Part shown: piece by piece, positions 52,590-61,767 of the stretch | Layout: each line of letters opens with the position of its first letter | How positions within the stretch are numbered: the stretch's first letter is position 1 | NCBI RefSeq assembly: GCF_000187895.1 | Contig: NZ_DS990122.1 | Span: forward strand, 1 to 64,000 | Source of the DNA: Phocaeicola plebeius DSM 17135 | GTDB lineage: Bacteria > Bacteroidota > Bacteroidia > Bacteroidales > Bacteroidaceae | Direction of reading: 5' to 3' | Length of the DNA: 64,000 nt | The notes under the pieces: generated by a model | Database searches by the model: none | What the model saw: only the letters and a program-made list of their open reading frames with translations | What the model was told of the DNA's origin: nothing | Translations under genes and position numbers: made by a program

Positions 52590-53713
52590 GTGAACCTATT
52601 AGAGTTTTAAACCTTTTCACCATCATGAACCGTGGTGGTGCAGAAACAATGGTGATGAACTATTATCGTCAGCTGGATAAAAGCAAGATACAGTTCGACT
52701 TTATGGTACACCGTCAAGAAAAAGGTGCATATGATGACGAAATAGAAGCTATGGGAGGGCGTATTTATCGAATGTGTCCTATTCAGCCTCAATATATACT
52801 TACTTATAAACGTCTATTAAAGGAGTTTTTCCACACACATACAGAATTCCAAATATTACATTCACATATGTCTGAATCGGGAGTATGGGCATTCAAAGAA
52901 GCCATAAAACATCAGATTCCTGTACGCATATGCCATGCACATAGTTCTCCTAACTTTAAAATGGAGAATTGGCTGGAAAGAGGAAAATCAATGATTCGTG
53001 AAGTCTGGGCAAAAGAAATGCGCCACCTCGCAACTGACTTCTTTGTCTGCAGTAAATCCGCCGGAGAATGGTTATTCGGAAAACAGAACGAGTATCGTTT
53101 TGTAATGATGAATAATGCCATTAATGCAGCTGCATTTGCTTACAGCCAAACCGAAAGTGAACAGAAAAAACAAGAGATGAACTGGAATGGAAAGATTGTG
53201 ATTGGTCACGTCGGACGACTCATCCAGATTAAGAATCAATCTTTCCTGATAGATATTTTCCAGCTCTTCCATCAGAAATATCCTGAAAGTATTTTAGTCC
53301 TAATCGGTGACGGAGAGGAGAAAAAAAAATTAGAAGCTAAAACCCATAGGCTAGGAATCAGCAATTCCGTACAGTTCCTTGGTATGAGAGCAGATACTTG
53401 CAGCTTATACAAGGCACTCGACTTATTCGTATTTCCCTCCCTCTACGAAGGGCTACCTGTCTCCTTAATAGAAGCACAAGCTGCAGGATTACCATGCATT
53501 ACATCTGACACATTTTCTAAGCAAGCCCGAATTTTGCCCAGCTATATTGCCCTCTCTTTGCAAGACAAACCAGAAATATGGGTTGAGCAAATGGAAAAGT
53601 CATTGCTTTTAGAACGAAAAGATACTAGAAAAGAAATTATCGAAGCCGGTTTTGACATTGAAGCAAATGCTGAGTGGTTAACTCAATATTATATAAATCG
53701 TTTAAAAAGCTAG
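52586..53713 (+). CDS. Family 4 glycosyltransferase (2)
   Basis: A 375-residue GT-B enzyme: LFTIMNRGGAETMVMNYYRQ (about residue 10), HVGRLIQIKNQSFLID (about 205) and FPSLYEGLPVSLIEAQAAGL (about 289) with the E-x7-E catalytic pair. It resembles capsule GT1/GT4 proteins of the GGAE group. Coupled to the upstream gene by an ATGA overlap and 3 bp from the next. Confidence 0.9.
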   Translation: MSEPIRVLNLFTIMNRGGAETMVMNYYRQLDKSKIQFDFMVHRQEKGAYDDEIEAMGGRIYRMCPIQPQYILTYKRLLKEFFHTHTEFQILHSHMSESGVWAFKEAIKHQIPVRICHAHSSPNFKMENWLERGKSMIREVWAKEMRHLATDFFVCSKSAGEWLFGKQNEYRFVMMNNAINAAAFAYSQTESEQKKQEMNWNGKIVIGHVGRLIQIKNQSFLIDIFQLFHQKYPESILVLIGDGEEKKKLEAKTHRLGISNSVQFLGMRADTCSLYKALDLFVFPSLYEGLPVSLIEAQAAGLPCITSDTFSKQARILPSYIALSLQDKPEIWVEQMEKSLLLERKDTRKEIIEAGFDIEANAEWLTQYYINRLKS

Positions 53714-53716
53714 CTT

Positions 53717-54742
53717 ATGAAATATCCTCTTATCTCCATTATCGTACCAGTATATAATGTGGAGCAATTCTTACCTATGTGTATTGACAGTTTGCTGGCA
53801 CAGAGCTATCCCTACCTAGAAATATTAGCTGTTAACGATGGTAGCCAAGATCAGTCAGCAGAAATTCTAAAAGAATACGCCCAAAAAGATAGACGTTTAA
53901 AGTTCTTCAATAAAAAGAACTCAGGGGTATCAGACACTCGAAATTTTGCACTAGCACAAGCAAAGGGAGACTACGTAATGTTTGTAGATGCAGATGACTG
54001 GCTTGATAACTCTACTCTAGAAGAATGTATAAATGCGATAAAAGATGCAGATGTATGTTTCTTTCCCTATATCCGTGAATTTTTAAATCACTCATTACTG
54101 AAACAGCTGTTTGACAAGAATTACACTTTTAATGCTGAAGAATGTCAAGAACTCCAACGAAGAATGATTGGCCCAATAGGAAAAGAACTAGCACACCCAG
54201 AAATGCTGGATTCATTAGGTACAATATGGGGAAAACTTTATCGAAAAGAGGTTCTCAATGAAATAAAATTTATTGATTTAAAAATTATTGGAACAGCAGA
54301 AGATACTCTCTACAACTGTATGGTTTTTCGGAATGTAAAGAAAGCTGTATATTTAAACACTCCTTTCTACCATTACCGAAAATTCAACATCCAAGCAGAA
54401 ACCAAGCAATATAAGCCTAGCTTGCCTCAACAATGGAACCAATTGTTTAACTATATCGGTAGCACCATCCTAAACAAGGAGGGAGAGCAAGCTTTATCTA
54501 ATCGAATAGCGCTCAGCATCATTGGATTAGGGCTGAACGAGTGTCTTTCTGCACATTCCTTTCAAGAAAAAAAACATAGAATTAATGAGATTATCCTACA
54601 ACCACATTATACAGAAGCATACCATATACTTAGTCTTTCATATTTTCCATTCCACTGGAAGTTGTTTTTCTACGCAACCAAACATCGTATAAACAACTTA
54701 CTCATCTTATTACTATTGTGTATAAAAAAAATAATATCTTAA
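53717..54742 (+). CDS. Family 2 glycosyltransferase (5)
   Basis: A 341-residue GT2 enzyme: SIIVPVYNVEQFLPMCIDSL, AVNDGSQDQSAEILK (about residue 37) and FVDADDWLDNSTLEE (about 91). EDTLYNCMVFRNVKKAVY (about 195) is the E-D acceptor-loop block found in capsule GT2 proteins. The C-terminus is a hydrophobic helix (LLILLLLCIKKI). Next gene 4 bp away. Confidence 0.9.
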   Translation: MKYPLISIIVPVYNVEQFLPMCIDSLLAQSYPYLEILAVNDGSQDQSAEILKEYAQKDRRLKFFNKKNSGVSDTRNFALAQAKGDYVMFVDADDWLDNSTLEECINAIKDADVCFFPYIREFLNHSLLKQLFDKNYTFNAEECQELQRRMIGPIGKELAHPEMLDSLGTIWGKLYRKEVLNEIKFIDLKIIGTAEDTLYNCMVFRNVKKAVYLNTPFYHYRKFNIQAETKQYKPSLPQQWNQLFNYIGSTILNKEGEQALSNRIALSIIGLGLNECLSAHSFQEKKHRINEIILQPHYTEAYHILSLSYFPFHWKLFFYATKHRINNLLILLLLCIKKIIS

Positions 54743-54746
54743 TACA

Positions 54747-55742
54747 ATGATTAGTGTTATAGTTCCCATCTACAATGTCGCTGAGTATTTACCAGCATGT
54801 ATTGAAAGCATTCTCAACCAAACATATAAAAACCTGGAAATCATATTAGTAGATGACGGTTCCTCCGATAAGTCTGGAGAAATATGTGACTACTATGTGA
54901 AAAGAGATACAAGATGCATAGTAATTCACCAATCCAACAAAGGTCTCTCGGAAGCAAGAAATGCAGGATTAGAATGTGCTACAGGAGAATACATCTCATT
55001 CATTGATGGAGATGACTATATCCATCCCAAAATGTTAGCAACTCTCTATGAAGCATTACAACAAGAAGACTATGATTTTTCAATGATTGCACATACACAA
55101 ACATGGAATCACCATATCGAAAAAGAACCTAAAATGATAAACTCCATAATATTTGAGACTTCAGACCTAATGCAAGGATTGTATAATGTATCATCTAAAA
55201 AGATTTCTTTACCGGAATGTAACTTTCAAGCAGTTTGGAACAAATTATACAGAAGAAACCTTATCGGCTCATCAAGATTTATTACTATAGCTACTGAAGA
55301 TACTGAATTTAACAATAAAATCTTCTTAAAAACCCAAAAAGCAATTTTTCTAGATCAGTGTCTGTATTATTGGGTACAAAGGCCATCTTCCATTACCCAT
55401 CAATCAGTAAATAAAAATTTTATTGACCGGGCATACTCATACTTATTTTGCCTAAATCAAATTCCTAAAAACCATAAAGAATATAGAGCCTATTGCCTAG
55501 AAAAACTATATAAAACAGCCGTCAACGTTCAATATAGAGCAAGAAACACAGAAATCTATAATTATGCTGTAAAAACCGCAGAAGAGCTCAGAGTCAAAAC
55601 GATTAACGAATTCATATCAAATACACATATTAATATATTTCACAAAATAAGTTTGCTTGTTTTCTACTATATTCCATTTACATATCATATTTTTATAAGA
55701 CTACTCGAACTGAAACACCAACTAAATAATAAACAAAAATGA
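54747..55742 (+). CDS. Family 2 glycosyltransferase (6)
   Basis: A 331-residue GT2 enzyme: SVIVPIYNVAEYLPACIESI, ILVDDGSSDKSGEICD (about residue 35) and FIDGDDYIHPKML (about 88). It is closest in its N-terminal half to GT2 (1) at 44459, sharing the SNKGLS(E/G)ARNAGL donor loop. Its stop overlaps the next start (55739-55742). Base composition is especially AT-rich at its 3' end. Confidence 0.9.
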   Translation: MISVIVPIYNVAEYLPACIESILNQTYKNLEIILVDDGSSDKSGEICDYYVKRDTRCIVIHQSNKGLSEARNAGLECATGEYISFIDGDDYIHPKMLATLYEALQQEDYDFSMIAHTQTWNHHIEKEPKMINSIIFETSDLMQGLYNVSSKKISLPECNFQAVWNKLYRRNLIGSSRFITIATEDTEFNNKIFLKTQKAIFLDQCLYYWVQRPSSITHQSVNKNFIDRAYSYLFCLNQIPKNHKEYRAYCLEKLYKTAVNVQYRARNTEIYNYAVKTAEELRVKTINEFISNTHINIFHKISLLVFYYIPFTYHIFIRLLELKHQLNNKQK

Positions 55743-56884
55743 AAATCATATATTGTATAAACAGCATTCGAGGACTAGGGGGCATACAGCGTGTCACTTT
55801 AGTTAAAGCTAATGCTTTAGCTGAAGTAGCAGGAAATCAAGTTTATCTTATTGTCACAGATAACTGGCCGTACCATAAATTAATACATGAAATTTCTGAT
55901 AAGATTACACTCATTCATCTGCCCATTAACTATTACGCAGATGATTATAAGTCAAAATTTCAAAGCTTGATTTCTAATGTGAAAATATTTAAGCACTGGA
56001 AGCTATTACAAAAGACCATCAATCAAATAAAACCAGATGTGATTATATCCGTAGGACAAAGCGAAAAATACATTCTACCATTCCTACATACAAAAGCGAT
56101 TAAAATTAGAGAAATACATTTTAACTCCAACTACCGTGAGTTTACCTATCAAACAAAATGGATAGGAAAACTCTTACAATTCCTAGATTTTCATATCAAC
56201 ACTCACGGTTATGACAAAGTCATCCTACTAACAGAAGAAGATAAAAATGTTAATTTCGCTCACAACAAGAAATTTACGGCCATACATAATCCTTTAACAA
56301 CAGGGAGACTGGAACATTATGAAAAGAGACAGAATAAAAATGTCATTGCAGTAGGCAGACTATCTCCCCAAAAGAACTTTACATCTCTCATCCGGGCATG
56401 GGCCTTAATTGCCACACAAATCCCAGATTGGCATTTAAACATCGTAGGTGAAGGCCCAGAGAGAGAAAAGTTACAGAATGAAATTTATCAATTACATTTA
56501 AAAGATTCTGTTACACTAAAAGGTTTTTCCAGTGAAGTTAATAAGGAACTAAAAGAATCCTCTATCAGCATAATATCCTCACTGTATGAAGGTTTTGCAT
56601 TAGTAATCTTAGAAGCAATGGCTATGGGACTACCAGTCATCTCTTATCGTTTCCCATACGGTCCACAAGATATCATAGACCACGGCAAGAATGGATTCCT
56701 TGTCCCTAATCAAGACGAACAGGCTCTAGCAGCTCGCATTCTAGAACTAGTCCAAAATGAAGAGCTGCGTAATCGTATGGGCCAAGCAGCATTAAAACGT
56801 ACCTATGATTTTGATATTTCATTAATTGTCCAAAAATGGATGACCCTATTTTACAATGAAACTCAACAAAAAAGAAGAAAATAA
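55739..56884 (+). CDS. Family 4 glycosyltransferase (3)
   Basis: A 381-residue GT-B enzyme: SIRGLGGIQRVTLVKANALA (about residue 8), AVGRLSPQKNFTSLIRAWAL (about 202) and SSLYEGFALVILEAMAMGLP (about 282) with the E-x7-E pair, followed by YGPQDIIDHGKNGFLV. This pattern is typical of GT4 enzymes that transfer hexoses or N-acetylhexosamines. It is coupled to its neighbours by overlap upstream and 1 bp downstream. Confidence 0.9.
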   Translation: MKIIYCINSIRGLGGIQRVTLVKANALAEVAGNQVYLIVTDNWPYHKLIHEISDKITLIHLPINYYADDYKSKFQSLISNVKIFKHWKLLQKTINQIKPDVIISVGQSEKYILPFLHTKAIKIREIHFNSNYREFTYQTKWIGKLLQFLDFHINTHGYDKVILLTEEDKNVNFAHNKKFTAIHNPLTTGRLEHYEKRQNKNVIAVGRLSPQKNFTSLIRAWALIATQIPDWHLNIVGEGPEREKLQNEIYQLHLKDSVTLKGFSSEVNKELKESSISIISSLYEGFALVILEAMAMGLPVISYRFPYGPQDIIDHGKNGFLVPNQDEQALAARILELVQNEELRNRMGQAALKRTYDFDISLIVQKWMTLFYNETQQKRRK

Positions 56885-56885
56885 C

Positions 56886-58025
56886 ATGATAAAAAAGAAA
56901 ATCATACGCATCTCTACTGTTCCCATTTCCTTGGAAAGTCTGCTAAAAGGACAATTGAAGATGCTAAATGAACATTATGAAGTAATAGCAGTATCTTCAC
57001 CAGGAAAAGCTTTAGACACAGTCAGACAAAGAGAAGGGGTACGTACGATTGCAATCCCCATGGAGCGACGTATTTCTTTACTAAAAGACCTTTTCTCTCT
57101 AATCAGACTGATAATTCTTTTTCTACGTGAGCGTCCTGAAATGGTACATTCCATTACTCCCAAGGCAGGCTTGCTTTCCATGCTCGCTGCATGGATTACT
57201 CGGATACCTGTACGTATGCATACATTCACCGGGCTCATCTTCCCTACAGCAAGTGGGAAAATGCAGAAATTATTAATACTGACGGATAAACTCACTTGCG
57301 CATGTGCCACCCACATCAATCCAGAAGGTGAAGGTGTAAAACAAGATTTACAAAATTATCATATTACCCGCAAGCCTCTATACATACTTGCTAATGGTAA
57401 TGTAAGTGGCATTGACATGAGTTACTACAATCGAACACCAGACATATTACAGGAAGCCCAAAAATATCGTCAAACTGGGTGCTTCACTTTTTGCTTTATA
57501 GGAAGGATAGTACGCGACAAAGGTATCAATGAATTAATATATGCCTTTCAACATTTATATCAACAATACCCTCATATTCAGCTACTTTTAGTAGGTCCTT
57601 TCGAACAAAAACTTGATCCGATAACTCCCGATGCAGAATATATGATTTTTCATCATCCGGCAATTCGCTTTATGGACTTCCAGCCTGATGTCCGCCCTTT
57701 TCTGGCAGCTTCCGATGCACTCGTTTTTCCAAGTTATAGAGAAGGATTTCCTAACGTTATACTTCAAGCTGGAGCAATGGGGTTACCTTCTATCGTGACT
57801 GACATCAATGGTTGCAATGAAATTATTATACCCCATAAAAATGGAATAATCATTCCTCCAAGAAATAAAACTGCTCTTTATTCCTCCATGGAATACTTCT
57901 TATCCCATCCAGAAGATGTCATGCACATGGCTTCACAAGCTCGAGAATTAGTTGCCGCACGCTATGACCAACATTTAGTGTGGGATGCATTATTGACTCA
58001 GTACAAACAGATATTAACGCAATAG
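56886..58025 (+). CDS. Family 4 glycosyltransferase (4), probable second-sugar enzyme
   Basis: A 379-residue GT-B enzyme: KKIIRISTVPISLESLLKGQ, HSITPKAGLLSMLAAWITRI (about residue 90), FIGRIVRDKGINELI (about 203) and FPSYREGFPNVILQAGAMGL (about 281). In the E-x7-E pair the second Glu is Gln here. This sequence type usually precedes the phosphoglycosyl transferase in Bacteroides and other loci, so it may add the sugar next to the priming residue; that is inference. I start it at 56886 (MIKKKIIRI), after the previous stop, not at 56856. Confidence 0.87.
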   Translation: MIKKKIIRISTVPISLESLLKGQLKMLNEHYEVIAVSSPGKALDTVRQREGVRTIAIPMERRISLLKDLFSLIRLIILFLRERPEMVHSITPKAGLLSMLAAWITRIPVRMHTFTGLIFPTASGKMQKLLILTDKLTCACATHINPEGEGVKQDLQNYHITRKPLYILANGNVSGIDMSYYNRTPDILQEAQKYRQTGCFTFCFIGRIVRDKGINELIYAFQHLYQQYPHIQLLLVGPFEQKLDPITPDAEYMIFHHPAIRFMDFQPDVRPFLAASDALVFPSYREGFPNVILQAGAMGLPSIVTDINGCNEIIIPHKNGIIIPPRNKTALYSSMEYFLSHPEDVMHMASQARELVAARYDQHLVWDALLTQYKQILTQ

Positions 58026-58144
58026 AATCTATGTATTTATTTTTTTAGTAGCTTTACAGCGTTAATCTTTTTAAGACTAAAACAACTATTGATAAAAATA
58101 AATATACAATTATTCAAAAATCAAGCTTTAAACTATATAATTTT

Positions 58145-58753
58145 ATGTACAAACATTGCATAAAAAGATTATTGGACTTTACAATTGCTCTAGCAACCTT
58201 ACTTACAATAGGAATCATAATTATACTTGTAGCAATATGGTTATATTTAGCAAATAAAGGTGCTGGAGTTTTCTTCACACAAGATCGACCAGGGAAAAAT
58301 GGTAAAATTTTTAAAGTCATCAAGTTCAAGACTATGACCGACGAACGCGATGCACAAGGGAATCTTCTTCCTGATGCAGTTCGTCTGACCAAAGTCGGGA
58401 AATTTGTACGCTCCACATCGATTGATGAATTACCTCAACTCATCAATGTTTTGAAAGGAGATATGGCATTAATTGGGCCACGCCCTTTATTACCTCAGTA
58501 CCTGCCACTATATAGCAAAGAACAAGCCCGACGGCATGAAGTACGGCCAGGAATTACCGGATGGGCACAAGTAAACGGTCGAAACACAATTAGCTGGGAA
58601 CGTAAATTTGAGTTGGATGTATGGTATGTAGACCATTGTTCTTTCTGGTTAGATCTAAAAATTCTCATCTTAACTATTAAGAAAGTTTTTATACGCGAAG
58701 GAATTTCTCAAGAGGGTCAAGCCACTATGGAATTTTTTAATGGACATAATTAA
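58145..58753 (+). CDS. Initiating phosphoglycosyl transferase (PglC/WcfS-like)
   Basis: A 202-residue monotopic enzyme of the bacterial sugar transferase family. It has one hydrophobic re-entrant helix (about residues 10-37), then [20 protein letters not shown] (about 41), the catalytic DE in [17 protein letters not shown] (about 97), [16 protein letters not shown] and [14 protein letters not shown]. It moves a phospho-sugar from a UDP-diaminosugar or similar to undecaprenyl phosphate and so starts the repeat unit. The short length, without a membrane-spanning front domain, fits PglC rather than WbaP. A gene-free 119-bp stretch precedes it. Confidence 0.92.
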   Translation: MYKHCIKRLLDFTIALATLLTIGIIIILVAIWLYLANKGAGVFFTQDRPGKNGKIFKVIKFKTMTDERDAQGNLLPDAVRLTKVGKFVRSTSIDELPQLINVLKGDMALIGPRPLLPQYLPLYSKEQARRHEVRPGITGWAQVNGRNTISWERKFELDVWYVDHCSFWLDLKILILTIKKVFIREGISQEGQATMEFFNGHN

Positions 58754-58760
58754 CATAAAA

Positions 58761-59729
58761 ATGAAAAATACAAATATCATTATTACGTCTGCAGGCAAAC
58801 GAGTCACGCTTGTGCGCATGTTCCAAAAAGAACTGAAATCCATTTTTCCTGACTCCAAAGTATACACAACAGATATGAACCCTAGTATGGCACCTGCCGG
58901 AATAGTTTCCGACGGTTGTTTTGCCGTACCACGTGTAACTGATGCCAATTATATCAATGAACTAATACAAATCTGTGAAAAACATCAGATAGCTCTTATT
59001 ATACCAACAATTGATACAGAGCTACTTGTACTAGCCTCTCACAAAAAAATGCTTGCTACCCACGGTATTACTACTATCGTTTCTGATCTTGATTTTGTAG
59101 CATCTTGCCGAGATAAACGTTGCACAATTAACCTGATGAACCGTCTGCATATCCGCATTCCCGAGCCGCGCGACAAGTATCATCCCGTATTTCCACTCTT
59201 TGCCAAACCATATGATGGTTCACTTAGTAAAGATTTATATGTGATTCATTCCAAAGAAGAACTAACTCCAGAAATAATGGAGCATCCTAAGCTAATTTTT
59301 ATGGAGTACATTGATAAAAATGTTTACAAAGAATTTACTGTAGACATGTATTACGGAAAGGATCATCTGGTAAAATGTATTGTCCCTCGCGAACGACTAG
59401 AGATACGAGCTGGAGAAATCAATAAAGGTTTTACTCGTAAAAATTATTTAGTCAACTATTTAAAAGAACGAATGGGATATTTACCAGGAGTAATAGGTTG
59501 TATCTGTATTCAGCTATTTTACCGAGAAAGTGACAACGATGTAGTAGGAATAGAAATAAATCCCCGTTTTGGAGGAGGTTATCCTCTCTCTTATCATGCA
59601 AAAGCAAATTTCCAGCAGTACCTTATTCAAGAGTATCTACAAGGAGACACCATAGATTATTTTGAAGACTGGCTAGATAACACACTAATGTTACGTTATG
59701 ATAGTGAAGTTGTAATATATGAAGAATAA
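58761..59729 (+). CDS. ATP-grasp family ligase (CarB-like)
   Basis: A 322-residue ATP-grasp protein. An N-terminal pre-ATP-grasp domain (NIIITSAGKRVTLVRMF) is followed by LFAKPYDGSLSKDLYVI (about 148, ATP-binding Lys), FMEYIDKNVYKEFTVDMYYG (about 180), and GVVGIEINPRFGGGYPLS (about 265) with the metal-binding E-x-N-P-R. The family joins a carboxylate to an amine or other nucleophile with ATP. Together with the adjacent HAD protein it may decorate a sugar, for example by attaching an acyl or amino-acid group; unproven. The start at 58761 gives a conserved N-terminus (ORF could start at 58740, inside the previous gene). Confidence 0.82.
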   Translation: MKNTNIIITSAGKRVTLVRMFQKELKSIFPDSKVYTTDMNPSMAPAGIVSDGCFAVPRVTDANYINELIQICEKHQIALIIPTIDTELLVLASHKKMLATHGITTIVSDLDFVASCRDKRCTINLMNRLHIRIPEPRDKYHPVFPLFAKPYDGSLSKDLYVIHSKEELTPEIMEHPKLIFMEYIDKNVYKEFTVDMYYGKDHLVKCIVPRERLEIRAGEINKGFTRKNYLVNYLKERMGYLPGVIGCICIQLFYRESDNDVVGIEINPRFGGGYPLSYHAKANFQQYLIQEYLQGDTIDYFEDWLDNTLMLRYDSEVVIYEE

Positions 59730-60381
59730 ATGGATTGTTGTCTTCGATTTAGATGACACACTATACAAAGAAATTGAATTCCTACAGTCAGCTTATTGCG
59801 ATATAGCTTCTACCATCGAAGCTAAATTTAATAAACAAGGAGTATTATCTTTCATGATAAAAAGTTACCAACAAAAACAAGATGTTTTTCAGGAAGTTAT
59901 AAATTACTATGAACTAACAATTGAGAAACAAGAACTTCTACACATGTATCGCACACACAAACCGAGAATATCTTTAATGAGAGAAATAAAAACAACATTA
60001 GAAACTTTACAGACTGAAGGGTGTATATTAGGGTTACTGACTGACGGTAGAAAAACAACTCAAAGAAACAAGATTGAAGCCCTAGGTCTACACAACCTTA
60101 TCAACCAAAAAAACATCATTATTTCAGAAGAGTTCGGTTCAGAAAAACCGGCAAAGCGTAACTACGGATATTTCATGCAACATTATCCAAATAAAAAATA
60201 TTGCTATGTAGGAGATAATGTGAAAAAAGATTTTGTAACTCCCAATACCCTAGGATGGGATACTATTTGTTTACTCGATGATGGAAGAAACATTCATTGC
60301 CAAGATTTTACAATAGGAACACAATTTCTACCTATGCATCGAATCAAATCATTTAAGGAATTACTCAAGATTATAGTATAA
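59719..60381 (+). CDS. HAD-superfamily hydrolase
   Basis: A 220-residue haloacid-dehalogenase-like protein. Motif I is VFDLDDTLYKE (residues about 8-18), motif II LGLLTDGRKTT (about 100), motif III Lys near SEKPAKRNYG (about 140) and motif IV YVGDNVKKDFVTPN (about 155). An alpha-helical C1 cap lies between I and II. It is probably a phosphatase on a sugar or organic phosphate. It overlaps the ATP-grasp gene by 11 bp, so the two are likely partners in one modification. Confidence 0.85.
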   Translation: MKNKWIVVFDLDDTLYKEIEFLQSAYCDIASTIEAKFNKQGVLSFMIKSYQQKQDVFQEVINYYELTIEKQELLHMYRTHKPRISLMREIKTTLETLQTEGCILGLLTDGRKTTQRNKIEALGLHNLINQKNIIISEEFGSEKPAKRNYGYFMQHYPNKKYCYVGDNVKKDFVTPNTLGWDTICLLDDGRNIHCQDFTIGTQFLPMHRIKSFKELLKIIV

Positions 60382-60450
60382 AAAATATTTTAAATCTTTA
60401 CATTTGCAATCACATTTCAGAATATAAAGAATATACATAATAATTTGAAA

Positions 60451-61593
60451 ATGAATAAAAGAATCTGGCTTTCGCTTGCTCACATGTCTGGACGTGAGCA
60501 GGACTTTATTAAAGAAGCATTTGACACAAACTGGGTTGTTCCTTTAGGACCCAATGTAGATGCATTCGAAAAAGAATTAGCTGACTACGTAGGACAGAAT
60601 TGCCACGTAGTAGCACTTTCAGCTGGAACTGCCGCACTACATCTAGGCCTGGTTTTATTAGGAGTAGGACAAGGTGATGAAGTTATATGTCAGTCATTCA
60701 CCTTCTCTGCTTCTGCTAATCCAATCGTTTATCAAGGGGCGACTCCTATATTTGTAGACAGCGAGACAGATACATGGAATATGGATCCAGAGCTTCTTGA
60801 GGAAACAATTAAGGACCGTTTAAAAAAGACCGGTAAACTCCCCAAAGCAATCATTCCAGTTCATCTATATGGTATGCCAGCCAAGATGAACGAAATCCAT
60901 AAAATTGCTACCCGCTATCAGATTCCACTATTGGAAGATGCTGCAGAAGCTTTAGGATCAGAATATTACGGACAAAAATGTGGTACCTTTGGAGAATTCG
61001 GGGCACTTTCTTTTAACGGGAACAAGATAATTACAACTTCCGGAGGAGGAGCCTTAATCTGTAGAACAGAAGAAGAAGCGAAGCGTACAAAATTCTTTGC
61101 CACCCAAGCTCGAGAAAATTTTCCCTACTACCAGCATGAGCACATCGGATATAACTACCGCATGAGTAATATTTGCGCAGGAATCGGACGAGGCCAAATG
61201 ACTGTTCTTGATAAACATATCGCACGTCGTCGGGAAATTCATGCTCTCTATAGTGAAGGTCTGAGAACAATCCCAGGAATAAAAGTCATGCAGAATCCAT
61301 CTGTAAACGTAAAATCCAATTTTTGGTTGACTTGTATTTTAGTGGATTCAAAAATAGCTGGATATACTTGTGAAGATATTCGTTTACATCTAGCAGAAGA
61401 AAATATTGAGACTCGTCCTTTATGGAAGCCCATGCATCTTCAGCCTATTTTTACCAATGCACCAGCTTACGTAAATGGGGTATCAGAACACCTCTTCCAA
61501 ATTGGCTTATGTTTACCCTCTGGATCATCACTTTCAGATGAAGATATACAAAGAGTTATTGACTCAATTACATTATTACAAAAAAAACATTAA
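60451..61593 (+). CDS. DegT/DnrJ/EryC1 sugar aminotransferase (PglE-like)
   Basis: A 380-residue PLP enzyme. The N-terminus is RIWLSLAHMSGREQDFI, and NWVVPLGPNVDAFEKELADY (about residue 28) and ALSAGTAALHLGL (about 55) bind cofactor. LLEDAAEALGS (about 158) carries the PLP-nitrogen Asp, and FNGNKIITTSGGG (about 188) the PLP Lys. It aminates the 4-keto-6-deoxy UDP-sugar made by the 40757 dehydratase to a UDP-4-amino sugar. No acetyltransferase (PglD-like) follows, so the amine may stay free. ATG at 60451 is preferred over the TTG at 60445. Confidence 0.92.
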   Translation: MNKRIWLSLAHMSGREQDFIKEAFDTNWVVPLGPNVDAFEKELADYVGQNCHVVALSAGTAALHLGLVLLGVGQGDEVICQSFTFSASANPIVYQGATPIFVDSETDTWNMDPELLEETIKDRLKKTGKLPKAIIPVHLYGMPAKMNEIHKIATRYQIPLLEDAAEALGSEYYGQKCGTFGEFGALSFNGNKIITTSGGGALICRTEEEAKRTKFFATQARENFPYYQHEHIGYNYRMSNICAGIGRGQMTVLDKHIARRREIHALYSEGLRTIPGIKVMQNPSVNVKSNFWLTCILVDSKIAGYTCEDIRLHLAEENIETRPLWKPMHLQPIFTNAPAYVNGVSEHLFQIGLCLPSGSSLSDEDIQRVIDSITLLQKKH

Positions 61594-61608
61594 AACAAAA
61601 AGTCTCCA

Positions 61609-61637
61609 ATTGTCATTCAATACAAAAAGAGACTTTC
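61609..61637 (+). terminator. Terminator-like hairpin after the aminotransferase gene
   Basis: The stem AAAGTCTC/GAGACTTT is separated by about 13 bp and followed by CCTATATTTT. It ends the capsule gene run just before the inverted end of the IS256-type element. Confidence 0.55.
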
Positions 61638-61735
61638 CTATATTTTAGAGACATTCAAGTAGTGTTTCATTCAGTGTGTCTGAAATAAATCTTCAGATCT
61701 TTTAGTTTTGCAAAGATATCACTTTATTTGATACA

Positions 61736-61763
61736 TCATCGGCAGGTATGCCTGCCGATGATT
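61736..61763. terminator. Strong hairpin at the 3' end of the IS256 transposase gene
   Basis: A 12-bp perfect stem, ATCATCGGCAGG/CCTGCCGATGAT, with a 4-base loop. A T-run follows on the plus side (TATTTTTATT). It probably blocks transcription into or out of the element. Confidence 0.65.
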
Positions 61764-61767
61764 ATTT

